A stretch of DNA of 64,000 bases from an uncultured Clostridia bacterium (lineage in GTDB: Bacteria; Bacillota; Clostridia; Lachnospirales; Anaerotignaceae). The translations under genes were made by a program, and so were the position numbers. The stretch is from assembly GCA_944384265.1 (NCBI GenBank), contig CALWSR010000004.1, positions 47,100-111,099 of the forward strand, in the 5' to 3' direction. Positions 55,899 through 64,000 of this stretch are shown one piece after another. Each line of letters starts with the position of its first letter. Positions within the stretch are counted from its first letter, which is position 1. A model generated the notes under the pieces. The model made no database searches and had not been told where the DNA came from. It saw only the letters and a list, made by a program, of their open reading frames with translations.

Positions 55899-56588
55899 AT
55901 GGAGCAAAAAGTGGAAGGTGTAAAGGGCAGGCTCATTGTTTCCTGTCAAGCACTGCCTGAGGAACCATTGCATTCATCGTTTATTATGGGAAGAATGGCA
56001 GTTGCCGCCAAGCAGGGCGGCGCAGCGGGCATTCGTGCCAACACAAAAGAGGACATTGCAGAAATTAAAAAACAGGTGGAGCTTCCTGTCATTGGCATTG
56101 TAAAAAGAGATTATAAAGACAGCAATGTTTACATTACACCGACGATGAAAGAAATAGAGGAGTTAATGGAGGTTAAGCCGGAAATCATAGCATTGGATGC
56201 CACAAGTGATTTGCGTCCGGAAAATGTGACATTGGATGCTTTTTTTGAACAAATCAAATCAAAATATCCAAATCAACTGCTTATGGCAGACTGCTCTACG
56301 GTGGAAGAAGCCATTTATGCAGACAAACTGGGATTTGATTTTATCGGAACAACATTAGTGGGCTATACAAAGCAAAGTGAAAAGCTGAAAATTGAACAGA
56401 ATGATTTTGAAATCATCAAACAAATCATTGCAAATGTAAAGCACCCTGTGATTGCAGAAGGAAACATCAATACCCCTGAAAAGGCAAAAAGGGTGATGGA
56501 GCTGGGGGTTTACAGCGTTGTGGTAGGCTCTATTATTACAAGACCTCAAGTGATTACAAAAATGTTTGCAGAGGCTTTGCAGAAATGA
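55899..56588 (+). CDS. nanE: N-acetylmannosamine-6-phosphate 2-epimerase
   Basis: 229-residue TIM barrel. [79 protein letters not shown] and [18 protein letters not shown] are NanE motifs. Converts ManNAc-6-P to GlcNAc-6-P in sialic-acid breakdown. Start ATG at 55899, 8 nt after GGAGGGG. First gene of the nan/nag cluster. Confidence 0.95.
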   Translation: MEQKVEGVKGRLIVSCQALPEEPLHSSFIMGRMAVAAKQGGAAGIRANTKEDIAEIKKQVELPVIGIVKRDYKDSNVYITPTMKEIEELMEVKPEIIALDATSDLRPENVTLDAFFEQIKSKYPNQLLMADCSTVEEAIYADKLGFDFIGTTLVGYTKQSEKLKIEQNDFEIIKQIIANVKHPVIAEGNINTPEKAKRVMELGVYSVVVGSIITRPQVITKMFAEALQK

Positions 56589-56654
56589 TTGTTTGAAAAG
56601 GAATATGGCTTTTATGAAAGCCGCTTTATAATACATAGAAGGAGGAGTATGATT

Positions 56655-57572
56655 ATGTCAAATTTAGAAAAGTACAAAGGAGTTATCCCTGCATTTTATG
56701 CCTGCTATGACAAAAACGGAGAGGTGAGTCCGGAAGGTGTGAGAACACTGACAAAATATCACATCCAAAAGGGAGTAAAGGGTGTTTATGTCAATGGCTC
56801 TTCAGGAGAATGCATTTACCAAAGTGTAGAAGACAGAAAGGTGACACTGGAAAATGTTATGGCAGAAGCAAAGGGTAAGCTGACAGTGATTGCCCATGTA
56901 GCCTGCAACAACACAAAAGACAGTGTGGAGCTGGCAAAGCACGCACAAAGCCTGGGAGTAGATGCCATTGCCGCTATCCCTCCCATTTATTTCAAGCTGC
57001 CTGAATATGCCATTGCCCAATATTGGAACACCATGAGCCAAGCGGCGCCGGATACAGATTTTATCATTTATAACATACCTCAGCTGGCAGGTGTCACACT
57101 GACAATGAGCCTTTTTCATGAAATGAGAAAAAATCCAAGAGTCATTGGTGTAAAAAATTCCTCTATGCCCATACAAGACATACAAATGTTTAAGGCTGCA
57201 GCAGGAAAGGATTTCATTGTATTTAACGGTCCCGACGAGCAGTTTGTAGGCGGCCGTGCCATAGGAGCAGAAGGTGGTATTGGCGGCACCTATGGGGTTA
57301 TGCCGGAGCTGTTTTTGAAAATGAATGAACTGATTGAAAAGGGTGAAATGGAAAAGGCCTGCCAGGTGCAGTATGCGGCAAATGAAATCATATACAAAAT
57401 GTGTTCCTGCAAAGGCAATATGTATGGAGTGATTAAAGCCATATTAAAAATCAATGAAGGCTTTGACATCGGCGGCGTAAGAGAGCCTCTGCCAGCATTG
57501 ACACAAGAGGATATGGCCATTGTAGAACAGGCTGCTGCTATGGTGAAGGAAGCCGTTTCAAAATTCTGTTAA
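56655..57572 (+). CDS. nanA: N-acetylneuraminate lyase
   Basis: 305 residues, DHDPS-type barrel. VNGSSGE binds the substrate carboxylate; Y139 (IIYNIP) and the Schiff-base lysine K167 (VIGVKNSS) match the E. coli positions 137 and 165 closely. Splits sialic acid into ManNAc and pyruvate. I chose ATG at 56655 (9 nt from AGGAGG) over ATG at 56649 (3 nt). The gene follows nanE by 66 nt with a strong ribosome site. Confidence 0.93.
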   Translation: MSNLEKYKGVIPAFYACYDKNGEVSPEGVRTLTKYHIQKGVKGVYVNGSSGECIYQSVEDRKVTLENVMAEAKGKLTVIAHVACNNTKDSVELAKHAQSLGVDAIAAIPPIYFKLPEYAIAQYWNTMSQAAPDTDFIIYNIPQLAGVTLTMSLFHEMRKNPRVIGVKNSSMPIQDIQMFKAAAGKDFIVFNGPDEQFVGGRAIGAEGGIGGTYGVMPELFLKMNELIEKGEMEKACQVQYAANEIIYKMCSCKGNMYGVIKAILKINEGFDIGGVREPLPALTQEDMAIVEQAAAMVKEAVSKFC

Positions 57573-57596
57573 ATTGTGGTATTGGAGGGATTGATT

Positions 57597-59123
57597 GTGA
57601 GGGGTTTCACATACATTGATTTGATTATATTAATTGTTTATTTGGCTGCAGTTCTTTTTGCAGGACTGCACTTTTCCAAAAAAGAAATGCAGGGCAAGGA
57701 GTTTTTTAAAGGAGACGGAACCATTCCTTGGTGGGTAACATCTGTTTCCATATTTGCAACACTGTTAAGCCCTATTTCATTTTTGTCACTGGCAGGAAAT
57801 TCCTATGGAGGAAGCTGGCTTTTGTGGTTTGCTCAGCTGGGTATGATTGTGGCCATACCCATTACCATTCGTTTTTTTCTGCCGATATACAGCAAATTGG
57901 ATATTGACACAGCTTATCATTATCTGGAGCTGAGATTTCACAGCAAAGGCCTGAGAATATTGGGAGCAGTTATGTTTATTGTATATCAGGTGGGCCGTAT
58001 GTCCATTATTATGTATTTGCCATCTATGGTATTGGCCAGCCTGACAGGAATCAATGTAAACATTCTGATTATTGCTATGGGCGTCATTGCAATTATATAT
58101 TCCTATACAGGCGGTTTGAAATCTGTGCTTTGGACAGACTTTATACAGGGTACTGTACTTTTGGTGGGCGTAACATTTGCTTTGATATTTTTGATATTAC
58201 ATATCGACGGCGGTATGGGCTCTATTATGGATGTATTTCAAAACGGAAAATTCCTTGCAGAAAATGAGCCTATATTTGATGCAAATCTTTTGAAAAACAG
58301 TGTATTTTTGCTGATATTCGGCGCAGGTCTTAACACTTGCTCCTCTTATATCTCCAGTCAGGATATTGTGCAGAGATTTACAACCACAACAGATACAAAG
58401 CAATTAAACAAAATGATGCTTACAAACGGTGTTTTATCCATATTTATTGCAACTGTATTTTATTTAATCGGAACAGGATTGTTTGTATTTTATACACAAA
58501 ATCCAGAGCTGGCAGAAACAGCACAGCAGGACCAAATTTTTGCCTCCTTTATTGCCTATGAGCTTCCGGTGGGTATCACAGGCATTCTTTTGGCAGCCAT
58601 CTATGCGGCATCTCAGTCCACACTTTCCACAGGATTAAACTCTGTGGCAACCAGCTGGACACTGGACATACAGGAAAGACTTTCTAAAAAAGAAATGAGC
58701 TTTAAGCTTCAGACAAGAATTGCACAGTTTGTTTCTTTGGGCGTAGGTATTGTGTCCATATTGATATCAATGGTGCTTGCCAATGGAGAAATCAAATCAG
58801 CCTATGAATGGTTCAATGGATTTATGGGACTGGTATTAGGCGTGCTGGGAGGCACATTTGTACTGGGCGCATTTACAAAGGTAGCCACTACATTTGGAAC
58901 CTATGTGGCATTTATTGTAGCTTCTATTGTGATTATATGGGTAAAATATACACAGCCTCAGGTTTCCATATGGTCCTATTCATTGATTACAATTGGTATT
59001 TCCGTTGTGGTTGGTGTGGCAGTCAGCGCAGTACAAAGAAAAATGACAAACGATACTTCTACACCTGACCCGGTTACTACAATATATGGTATTCAATCAA
59101 AAGGTAAGGAGGAAACAGTATGA
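57597..59123 (+). CDS. Sodium:solute symporter, probable sialic acid transporter
   Basis: 508 residues, about 13 spans, SSS family: YIDLIILIVYLAAVLFAGLHFSKK, VTSVSIFATLLSPISFLSLAGNSY (Na+-site region), and SQDIVQRFTTTTDTKQLNKMM. Placed between nanA and nanQ, so it most likely imports sialic acid with sodium, replacing the TRAP or ABC importers of other species. The start is GTG at 57597, 8 nt after GGAGG; a TTG two codons earlier is too close to the site. It overlaps nanQ by 4 nt. Confidence 0.88.
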   Translation: MRGFTYIDLIILIVYLAAVLFAGLHFSKKEMQGKEFFKGDGTIPWWVTSVSIFATLLSPISFLSLAGNSYGGSWLLWFAQLGMIVAIPITIRFFLPIYSKLDIDTAYHYLELRFHSKGLRILGAVMFIVYQVGRMSIIMYLPSMVLASLTGINVNILIIAMGVIAIIYSYTGGLKSVLWTDFIQGTVLLVGVTFALIFLILHIDGGMGSIMDVFQNGKFLAENEPIFDANLLKNSVFLLIFGAGLNTCSSYISSQDIVQRFTTTTDTKQLNKMMLTNGVLSIFIATVFYLIGTGLFVFYTQNPELAETAQQDQIFASFIAYELPVGITGILLAAIYAASQSTLSTGLNSVATSWTLDIQERLSKKEMSFKLQTRIAQFVSLGVGIVSILISMVLANGEIKSAYEWFNGFMGLVLGVLGGTFVLGAFTKVATTFGTYVAFIVASIVIIWVKYTQPQVSIWSYSLITIGISVVVGVAVSAVQRKMTNDTSTPDPVTTIYGIQSKGKEETV

Positions 59124-59572
59124 TTTTTGGAAATCTGAAAAATATTTCTGAATATGCCTTTTTGGGACAACAGCTTCAAAAATGCTTTGCATATGTAAAA
59201 GAAAATGATATATTATCTTATGAAACAGGCTCTTACCCCATAGAAGGAGAAAAGCTTTTTGTCAATGTGGTAGAATATACCACCACAGAAAAAGAAAATC
59301 GTTTTTGGGAGGCCCACAGAAAATATTTGGATGTTCATGTTATGCTTTCTGGGCAAGAGCAGATTGATTTAAATTTTATAGCAAATATGACACAAAAGGA
59401 ATTTGAAGCGGAAAATGATTTTCTTCCTTTGGAGGGAGAGGCCAACAGCCATGTGGTATTGACAAAGGATGACTTTTTAATATGCTATCCCAATGACGGA
59501 CACATGACTGCCATAAAAGTAAAAGAACCTGTTACCATTAAAAAAGCCATCTTTAAAGTTTTGGTAGAATGA
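59120..59572 (+). CDS. nanQ: YhcH/NanQ sialic acid anomerase-like protein (DUF386)
   Basis: 150 residues. WEAHRKYLDVHVMLSGQEQIDL, FLICYPNDGHMTAIKV and KKAIFKVLVE are the YhcH/YiaL/DUF386 pattern with its metal-binding His residues. NanQ speeds conversion of alpha-sialic acid to the open or beta form used downstream. Coupled to the symporter by an ATGA overlap. A hairpin (CAGCGGCA/TGCCGCTG, 59588-59616) lies between it and nanK and may set relative expression. Confidence 0.88.
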   Translation: MIFGNLKNISEYAFLGQQLQKCFAYVKENDILSYETGSYPIEGEKLFVNVVEYTTTEKENRFWEAHRKYLDVHVMLSGQEQIDLNFIANMTQKEFEAENDFLPLEGEANSHVVLTKDDFLICYPNDGHMTAIKVKEPVTIKKAIFKVLVE

Positions 59573-59656
59573 TATATAATAATAAAACAGCGGCAGGCTG
59601 CATTGGTTTGCCGCTGATATTAAAATAACCCATAAAAAACCATGGGAGGCAAAAAA

Positions 59657-60547
59657 ATGAAAAACTATATAAGCATTGATATTGGCGGCACAGCAATCAA
59701 ATATGGCGTTATTGATGAAACAGGCAGCATTGTAGTGAAAAAACAAATGAAGACAGAGGCGTTTTTGGGTGGAGAGAGCATACTTCATAAGGTATTCCAG
59801 ATTATAGAAACATATAAAGACGCTTATCAGCCAGAGGGGATATGCATATCAACTGCGGGAATGGTTGACACCAAACAGGGCAGTATCATTCATGCCTCTC
59901 ATACCATACCGGAATATACAGGAATGGAAATCAAAAAACGTGTGCAGGAAGCATTTTCTATTGTATGTGAGGTGGAAAATGATGTAAACTGCGCCGGTCT
60001 TGCCGAATATATATCCGGCAGTGCAAAGGGAAGCCGTGTAGCACTGTGTCTGACAGTGGGAACAGACATAGGAGGCTGTGCCATTATAGATGGAAGGGTA
60101 TTTCACGGGGCGTCAAACAGTGCCTGCGAAGTGGGATATATGCAAATGTTTGACGATAAATTTGGAGCATTGGGAGCAAGCAGCACCCTTTCAAAAAATG
60201 TGGCAAAGCAAAAGGGAGAAGATGTGGAAAAATGGAACGGTATCAAAATTTTTTCGGAAGCAAAAAAAGGAGATGCCGTTTGTATCAACGCCATTGAGGG
60301 CATGATAGACATATTGGGCAGAGGTATAGCAAACATATGCTATGTATTAAATCCGGATGTGGTTGTACTGGGCGGCGGCATTATGGCGCAAAAACAGTAT
60401 TTGAAAGAAAAAATAGATGCTGCCTTGGACAAATATTTGATTGCTTCTGTCAGAAGGCATACCAAAATTGTGTTTGCCGCATATGAAAATGATGCCGGCA
60501 TGATGGGAGCTTATTATCATTTTTGTCAAATGCATATGCTGAAATAG
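59657..60547 (+). CDS. nanK: ROK-family N-acetylmannosamine kinase
   Basis: 296 residues. N-terminal phosphate motif YISIDIGGTAIKYGVID, then VGTDIGGCAIIDGRVFHGASNSACEVGYM. The zinc motif CxCGxxGCxE of many ROK kinases is absent and the usual GH of EIGH is GY, as in some Gram-positive kinases of this group. Phosphorylates ManNAc to ManNAc-6-P for NanE. ATG at 59657, 8 nt after GGGAGG. Glucokinase activity is an alternative, but position argues for ManNAc. Confidence 0.85.
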   Translation: MKNYISIDIGGTAIKYGVIDETGSIVVKKQMKTEAFLGGESILHKVFQIIETYKDAYQPEGICISTAGMVDTKQGSIIHASHTIPEYTGMEIKKRVQEAFSIVCEVENDVNCAGLAEYISGSAKGSRVALCLTVGTDIGGCAIIDGRVFHGASNSACEVGYMQMFDDKFGALGASSTLSKNVAKQKGEDVEKWNGIKIFSEAKKGDAVCINAIEGMIDILGRGIANICYVLNPDVVVLGGGIMAQKQYLKEKIDAALDKYLIASVRRHTKIVFAAYENDAGMMGAYYHFCQMHMLK

Positions 60548-60556
60548 GTAAACGCT

Positions 60557-61390
60557 ATGGAAAATTATATCAAACCGATTGTACCAATTATTGAATCAAA
60601 TTACAGCAATTTTACACAGGCAGAAAAAACCATTGCAGATTTTTTTATGAACAACGGTGAAAAAATTAATTTTTCTGCAAAGTCAATTTCTCAAAAGCTT
60701 TTTGTTTCAGAGGCATCTCTTTCCAGATTTGCCAAAAAATGCGGTTTTAGAGGATACAGAGAATTTATATATCAATATGAAGAAAGCTTTGTAGAAAAAA
60801 ACGAGTTTGCTTTGGACAATGTCCGTCAGGTGCTTGACGCTTATCAAGAGCTTTTAAACAAAGCATATAAATTGATAGATGAAGCACAAATCAGCAGAAT
60901 CAGCCAATATCTTTCCGGTTTTTATCGTGTTTTTGTCTGTGGCATGGGCAATTCCGGATTGGCTGCCAGAGAAATGGGCATTCGTTTTATGCGGGTGGGC
61001 GTGGATATTAATTCTGTGACAGACAGTGATTTGATTAAAATGCTGACAGTGCTTCAGAATGAAAATTGCCTTGCCATTGGTATCAGCATCAGCGGGGAAA
61101 AAGAGGAAATATTGTTTTTTTTAAAGCAAGCCCACAAAAAGGGGGCCAAAACAATTTTGATTACAGCCACAAACAAAGAAAGCTTTCAAGAGTTTTGTGA
61201 TGAAATTGTGCTTGTGCCTACTCGTATGGGGCTGCATTTTGGAAATGTCATATCTCCTCAGTTTCCCATAGCCATTATGCTGGATATATTATATTCCTGT
61301 TACATCGAACAGGACAAATATAAAAAAGAAACCATACATGACAGTACATTAAAAGCATTAAAGGGAAACAAAGAGGATGAATTATACTAA
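60557..61390 (+). CDS. RpiR-family transcriptional regulator of the nan genes
   Basis: 277 residues. N-terminal HTH_6 domain (FTQAEKTIADFFMNN... SISQKLFVSEASLSRFAKKCGFRGYREF) and a C-terminal SIS sugar-phosphate domain (VFVCGMGNSGLAAREMGIRFMRVG; ISISGEKEE). Such proteins, called NanR in Gram-positives, respond to ManNAc-6-P or GlcN-6-P. It lies between nanK and nagB in the same transcript, so feedback control is likely. Confidence 0.9.
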   Translation: MENYIKPIVPIIESNYSNFTQAEKTIADFFMNNGEKINFSAKSISQKLFVSEASLSRFAKKCGFRGYREFIYQYEESFVEKNEFALDNVRQVLDAYQELLNKAYKLIDEAQISRISQYLSGFYRVFVCGMGNSGLAAREMGIRFMRVGVDINSVTDSDLIKMLTVLQNENCLAIGISISGEKEEILFFLKQAHKKGAKTILITATNKESFQEFCDEIVLVPTRMGLHFGNVISPQFPIAIMLDILYSCYIEQDKYKKETIHDSTLKALKGNKEDELY

Positions 61391-61408
61391 GGAAGGGAGC
61401 ATTTGAGT

Positions 61409-62140
61409 ATGAAAATTTATAAAGCAAAGGATTATAATGATATGAGCAGAAAGGCAGCCAACATATTGTCTGCACAAATTATTATGAAGCCAAACTGTGT
61501 GCTGGGTTTGGCCACAGGCTCTTCTCCCATTGGCATATATGACCAGCTGGTAGAGTGGTATAAAAAGGGGGATTTGGATTTTTCCAAGGTAACCAGTGTA
61601 AATTTGGATGAATACAAAGGATTGACAGGAGACAATGACCAAAGCTATCGCTATTTTATGGAAAAGCATTTGTTTAGCAAGGTCAACATCAATCGGGAGC
61701 AAACATTTCTTCCCAATGGTATGGCAGAAAATGAACAAAAGGAATGTGAAAGATATGATGCCTTGATTCATTCCCTGGGAGGCATTGACTTGCAGCTTTT
61801 GGGCATTGGACACAATGGACACATTGGATTTAATGAGCCTGACCAAGCCTTTGAAAAGGAAACACACTGTGTTGCATTGCAGGAAAGTACAATACAGGCA
61901 AACAAAAGATTTTTTGCCTCCATTGATGATGTGCCAAAATATGCCTATACCATGGGCATCAAAACCATTATGCAGTCAAAGAAAATTTTGATTGTTGTAA
62001 GTGGTGCAGACAAAGCGGATATTGTCAAAGAAGCATTCCTTGGCCCTGTGACACCATCTGTGCCGGCGTCTATACTGCAAATGCACAATGATGTGATATT
62101 GGTAGGGGATGAAGCGGCTTTATCAAAAATGGATATCTAA
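61409..62140 (+). CDS. nagB: Glucosamine-6-phosphate deaminase
   Basis: 243 residues. GLATGSSPIGIYDQL, VNLDEYKGL and GIGHNGHIGFNEP contain the phosphate-binding loop, the catalytic Asp region and His. Converts GlcN-6-P to Fru-6-P and ammonia. ATG at 61409 has GGAAGGGA about 10 nt upstream; TTG at 61403 is closer than usual. Last step to glycolysis; nagA follows after a 268-nt gap filled by a leader element. Confidence 0.95.
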   Translation: MKIYKAKDYNDMSRKAANILSAQIIMKPNCVLGLATGSSPIGIYDQLVEWYKKGDLDFSKVTSVNLDEYKGLTGDNDQSYRYFMEKHLFSKVNINREQTFLPNGMAENEQKECERYDALIHSLGGIDLQLLGIGHNGHIGFNEPDQAFEKETHCVALQESTIQANKRFFASIDDVPKYAYTMGIKTIMQSKKILIVVSGADKADIVKEAFLGPVTPSVPASILQMHNDVILVGDEAALSKMDI

Positions 62141-62180
62141 TTCATTCATTGCTTGGATTTGATTTTATAAAAGGTACTGG

Positions 62181-62382
62181 GTGGTTTATTTTATATGAAA
62201 AATGGTGGTATATTCATAAGCATAAAAAGGGGGCTTGCTTTGCTGCAAAAGAAGCCAAGAGGCTTTTGCAATGCCTCCAAGAAAGGTTATATGGAAAAGC
62301 CCCCCTTGCGTTGGGTGGCTAGAAAGAAATGAAGAAAGCTGATTTTTGCTGTAACATTTTATTTCATATTAAAATAACATAA
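62181..62382 (+). repeat. Leader element copy G, between nagB and nagA
   Basis: Left end GGTTTATTTTATATGAAAAA-like and right end ATTTCATATTAAAATAACAT are inverted complements with a few mismatches; the right end is closest to copy A. Its interior is GC-rich and more divergent. It ends 26 nt before the nagA start codon. Confidence 0.7.
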
Positions 62383-62408
62383 TCCCAATACTGCTAAGGA
62401 GAGAGCAT

Positions 62409-63533
62409 ATGATTATAAAAAATAGCTTGGTGTATCAGGAGGATAAAACATTTCAAAAGGGTGAGCTGATACTGGAAAACGGTGTATTTCAGACAACAGC
62501 CACAGATACAAAGGATGTGATAGACGCCCAGGATTGTTATGCCATACCCGGATTGGTGGATATCCATTTTCATGGCTGCATGGGATATGATTTTTGTGAC
62601 GGAACAAAACAAGCCATTGAAAAAATAGCAGAATATGAGGCCTCTGTGGGTGTGACAACCATTGTGCCGGCTACCATGACAATACAGACAGACCAGCTTG
62701 CACAGGTGATGCAGACGGCAGGAGAATATGAAAATGAAAAAGGCGCTAAGCTGGAAGGCATTAATATGGAAGGACCTTTTATCAACAGTGACAAAAAAGG
62801 CGCACAGGATGCAAAATATATCCGAAACTGCAGTATTGAAATGTATCAGCAGTTTCAAAGGCTGAGCAATGGTCTGATTAAATTAGTGGACATTGCTCCG
62901 GAAACAAATGATGCATTTGATTTTATCGCTGCCATAAAGGGACAAACCACCATATCCATTGCTCATACCTGTGCAGATTATGAAACGGCAAATTTGGCAT
63001 TTCAAAAAGGCGCCAGCCATGTGACCCATCTCTATAATGCCATGCTGCCTTTTTCTCACAGAGAACCCGGGGTCGTGGGGGCGGCCTTTGACAACAAGCA
63101 TACTTATGTGGAGCTGATATGCGACGGAGTGCATATCCATCCTTGTGTTGTGAGAGCAACATTTGCTATGTTTGGAGAGGATAGAATTGTTTTTATCAGC
63201 GACAGCATGAGAGCAACAGGACTGAAAGACGGCCAATATACTCTGGGAGGACAGGAGGTTGCTGTGAGAGGAAACAGAGCCACACTGGTGAAGGGCAATG
63301 CCCTTGCCGGCTCTGTGACAAATCTGGCAGACTGTGTGCGAACGGCTGTACAAAAAATGGAAATTCCTCTGGAAAGTGCTGTGGCCTGTGCTACAATCAA
63401 TCCTGCAAAATCCATAGGAATTTATGATAAATGCGGAAGCATTACACCGGGAAAGGCGGCTGATGTGGTACTGCTGAACAAGGATTTATCACTGAGAGCT
63501 GTTTTTATAAACGGTAAGCAGATAAATATATAA
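62409..63533 (+). CDS. nagA: N-acetylglucosamine-6-phosphate deacetylase
   Basis: 374 residues, amidohydrolase. PGLVDIHFHGCMGYDFCDG (first metal histidines), NMEGPFIN with the metal-binding Glu, HVTHLYNAM, DGVHIHP and FISDSMRATG with the catalytic Asp. Removes acetate from GlcNAc-6-P, giving GlcN-6-P for NagB. AAGGAGA lies 6 nt before the ATG. It is the last gene of the cluster and is followed by a terminator. Confidence 0.95.
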   Translation: MIIKNSLVYQEDKTFQKGELILENGVFQTTATDTKDVIDAQDCYAIPGLVDIHFHGCMGYDFCDGTKQAIEKIAEYEASVGVTTIVPATMTIQTDQLAQVMQTAGEYENEKGAKLEGINMEGPFINSDKKGAQDAKYIRNCSIEMYQQFQRLSNGLIKLVDIAPETNDAFDFIAAIKGQTTISIAHTCADYETANLAFQKGASHVTHLYNAMLPFSHREPGVVGAAFDNKHTYVELICDGVHIHPCVVRATFAMFGEDRIVFISDSMRATGLKDGQYTLGGQEVAVRGNRATLVKGNALAGSVTNLADCVRTAVQKMEIPLESAVACATINPAKSIGIYDKCGSITPGKAADVVLLNKDLSLRAVFINGKQINI

Positions 63534-63572
63534 AAAAATAGTACTACTTTCAACTCGTTCTCTTTTAAAAAG

Positions 63573-63610
63573 GAAATAAATGCTGTTTTAGGCATTTATT
63601 TCTTTTTTTA
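63573..63610 (+). terminator. Terminator of the nan/nag cluster
   Basis: GAAATAAATGC (63573-63583) and GCATTTATTTC (63592-63602), followed by seven T. Confidence 0.85.
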
Positions 63611-63681
63611 TGGCCAAAAAGAAGGGGTTTATATCAAAAAAGTATGAATGATTTTGAGGTTTTGGAAAAGAATAAGATATT

Positions 63682-63857
63682 ATTCCCAAAATGTATACTT
63701 TTTGGGAATTTTTTATGTCTACACAGAAAAATACATTTTATATGAATTTTTATGGCTCTACTATAACACAAATTATCGAATTTGTCCAAGAAAATTTTTA
63801 AATTTTTTTAAAATCCATTAAAAAACTATTTTCCCAAAAAGTATACCTTTTGAGAAT
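63682..63857. promoter_or_regulatory. Two matching palindromes before the last gene
   Basis: 63682-63709 is a 28-bp palindrome with 13 of 14 pairs (TTCCCAAAA..GTATAC..TTTTGGGAA); 63830-63857 repeats it with a few changes (core GTATAC kept). The 148-bp spacing places the second about 70 nt before the truncated gene. The first could also act as a terminator, since T follows it. Confidence 0.55.
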
Positions 63858-63927
63858 GAGCTATATGAATTTTTAAATCTAAAAATTGGTATTGAAAAAG
63901 AAACTGGTTTCAAGGGGGAAAAGAAAA

Positions 63928-64000
63928 ATGAAAAGATACCAAGCAATTGCGTTTTTACTGTCCACAGCAATGACAGTAAGCACAGCAGTGCCAGCTTTTG
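63928..64000 (+). CDS. Secreted or surface protein, cut by window edge
   Basis: Only 24 codons remain: MKRYQAIAFLLSTAMTVSTA then VPAF, a typical signal peptide with cleavage near VPAFA. AGGGGGA lies 9-10 nt before the ATG. The VPAFA ending resembles that of the YTDENG secreted protein, which only reflects common signal peptidase sites. Nothing can be said about the mature part. Confidence 0.75.
   Translation, partial: MKRYQAIAFLLSTAMTVSTAVPAF

Overview
The window is low-GC DNA from a spore-forming anaerobic member of the Clostridia, most like Lachnospirales. The reasons are the sporulation genes spoIVB, spo0A and ylbJ, Pta-AckA fermentation, strong AGGAGG ribosome sites, and a gene order that follows the Bacillus/Clostridium core. 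I cannot name the species. The ends cut two genes: a PspC-like protein on the left and a signal-peptide-bearing protein on the right.

Layout. 1-9600 holds spoIVB and spo0A, normally neighbours, here separated by a MATE exporter, a two-component system, a small secreted protein with its own promoter, and an MTA/SAH deaminase (mtaD). 10300-35300 is a housekeeping block in the B. subtilis ylo order: rqcH, yicC, remA, gmk, rpoZ, priA, def, fmt, a YugP-type protease, rsmB, rlmN, stp, prkC, rsgA, rpe, thiN, a small membrane ORF, rpmB, yloU, fakA, recG, then a DUF1877 gene, rsmD and coaD. 35300-45400 carries a coiled-coil protein, ylbJ, tmcAL, an orphan short CheA-like kinase, pta-ackA, yceD-rpmF, plsX, a new-looking 57-residue membrane protein, acpP and rnc. 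46400-55500 is accessory: a PhzF enzyme, an MCP, a TetR-regulated ABC exporter-type pair of the YbtPQ/IrtAB kind, and an ion-transporter-superfamily permease. 55800-63600 is a complete sialic-acid/amino-sugar catabolic cluster: nanE, nanA, a sodium symporter, nanQ, nanK, an RpiR regulator, nagB, nagA.

The most striking signal is a dispersed element of about 200 bp with near-identical inverted ends, related to itself in at least seven places. Where it lies before a gene (MATE exporter, mtaD, def-fmt, nagA) it is always in the gene's orientation, its end is exactly 26 nt from the start codon, and the Shine-Dalgarno sits at exactly the same place (14 nt spacer, SD hexamer, 6 nt, ATG). One orphan copy keeps the SD-like hexamer at the same offset with no gene behind it. 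This looks like a mobile or duplicated 5' leader cassette, or a structured RNA family, and I could not assign it to anything known.

Other well-supported signals are two perfect TTGACA-17-TATAAT promoters (one over the ackA stop codon, one before tetR with a perfect 32-bp palindrome), a response-regulator-type direct repeat before the secreted protein, and a pair of matching palindromes before the truncated last gene. No rRNA, tRNA or CRISPR array was recognised.
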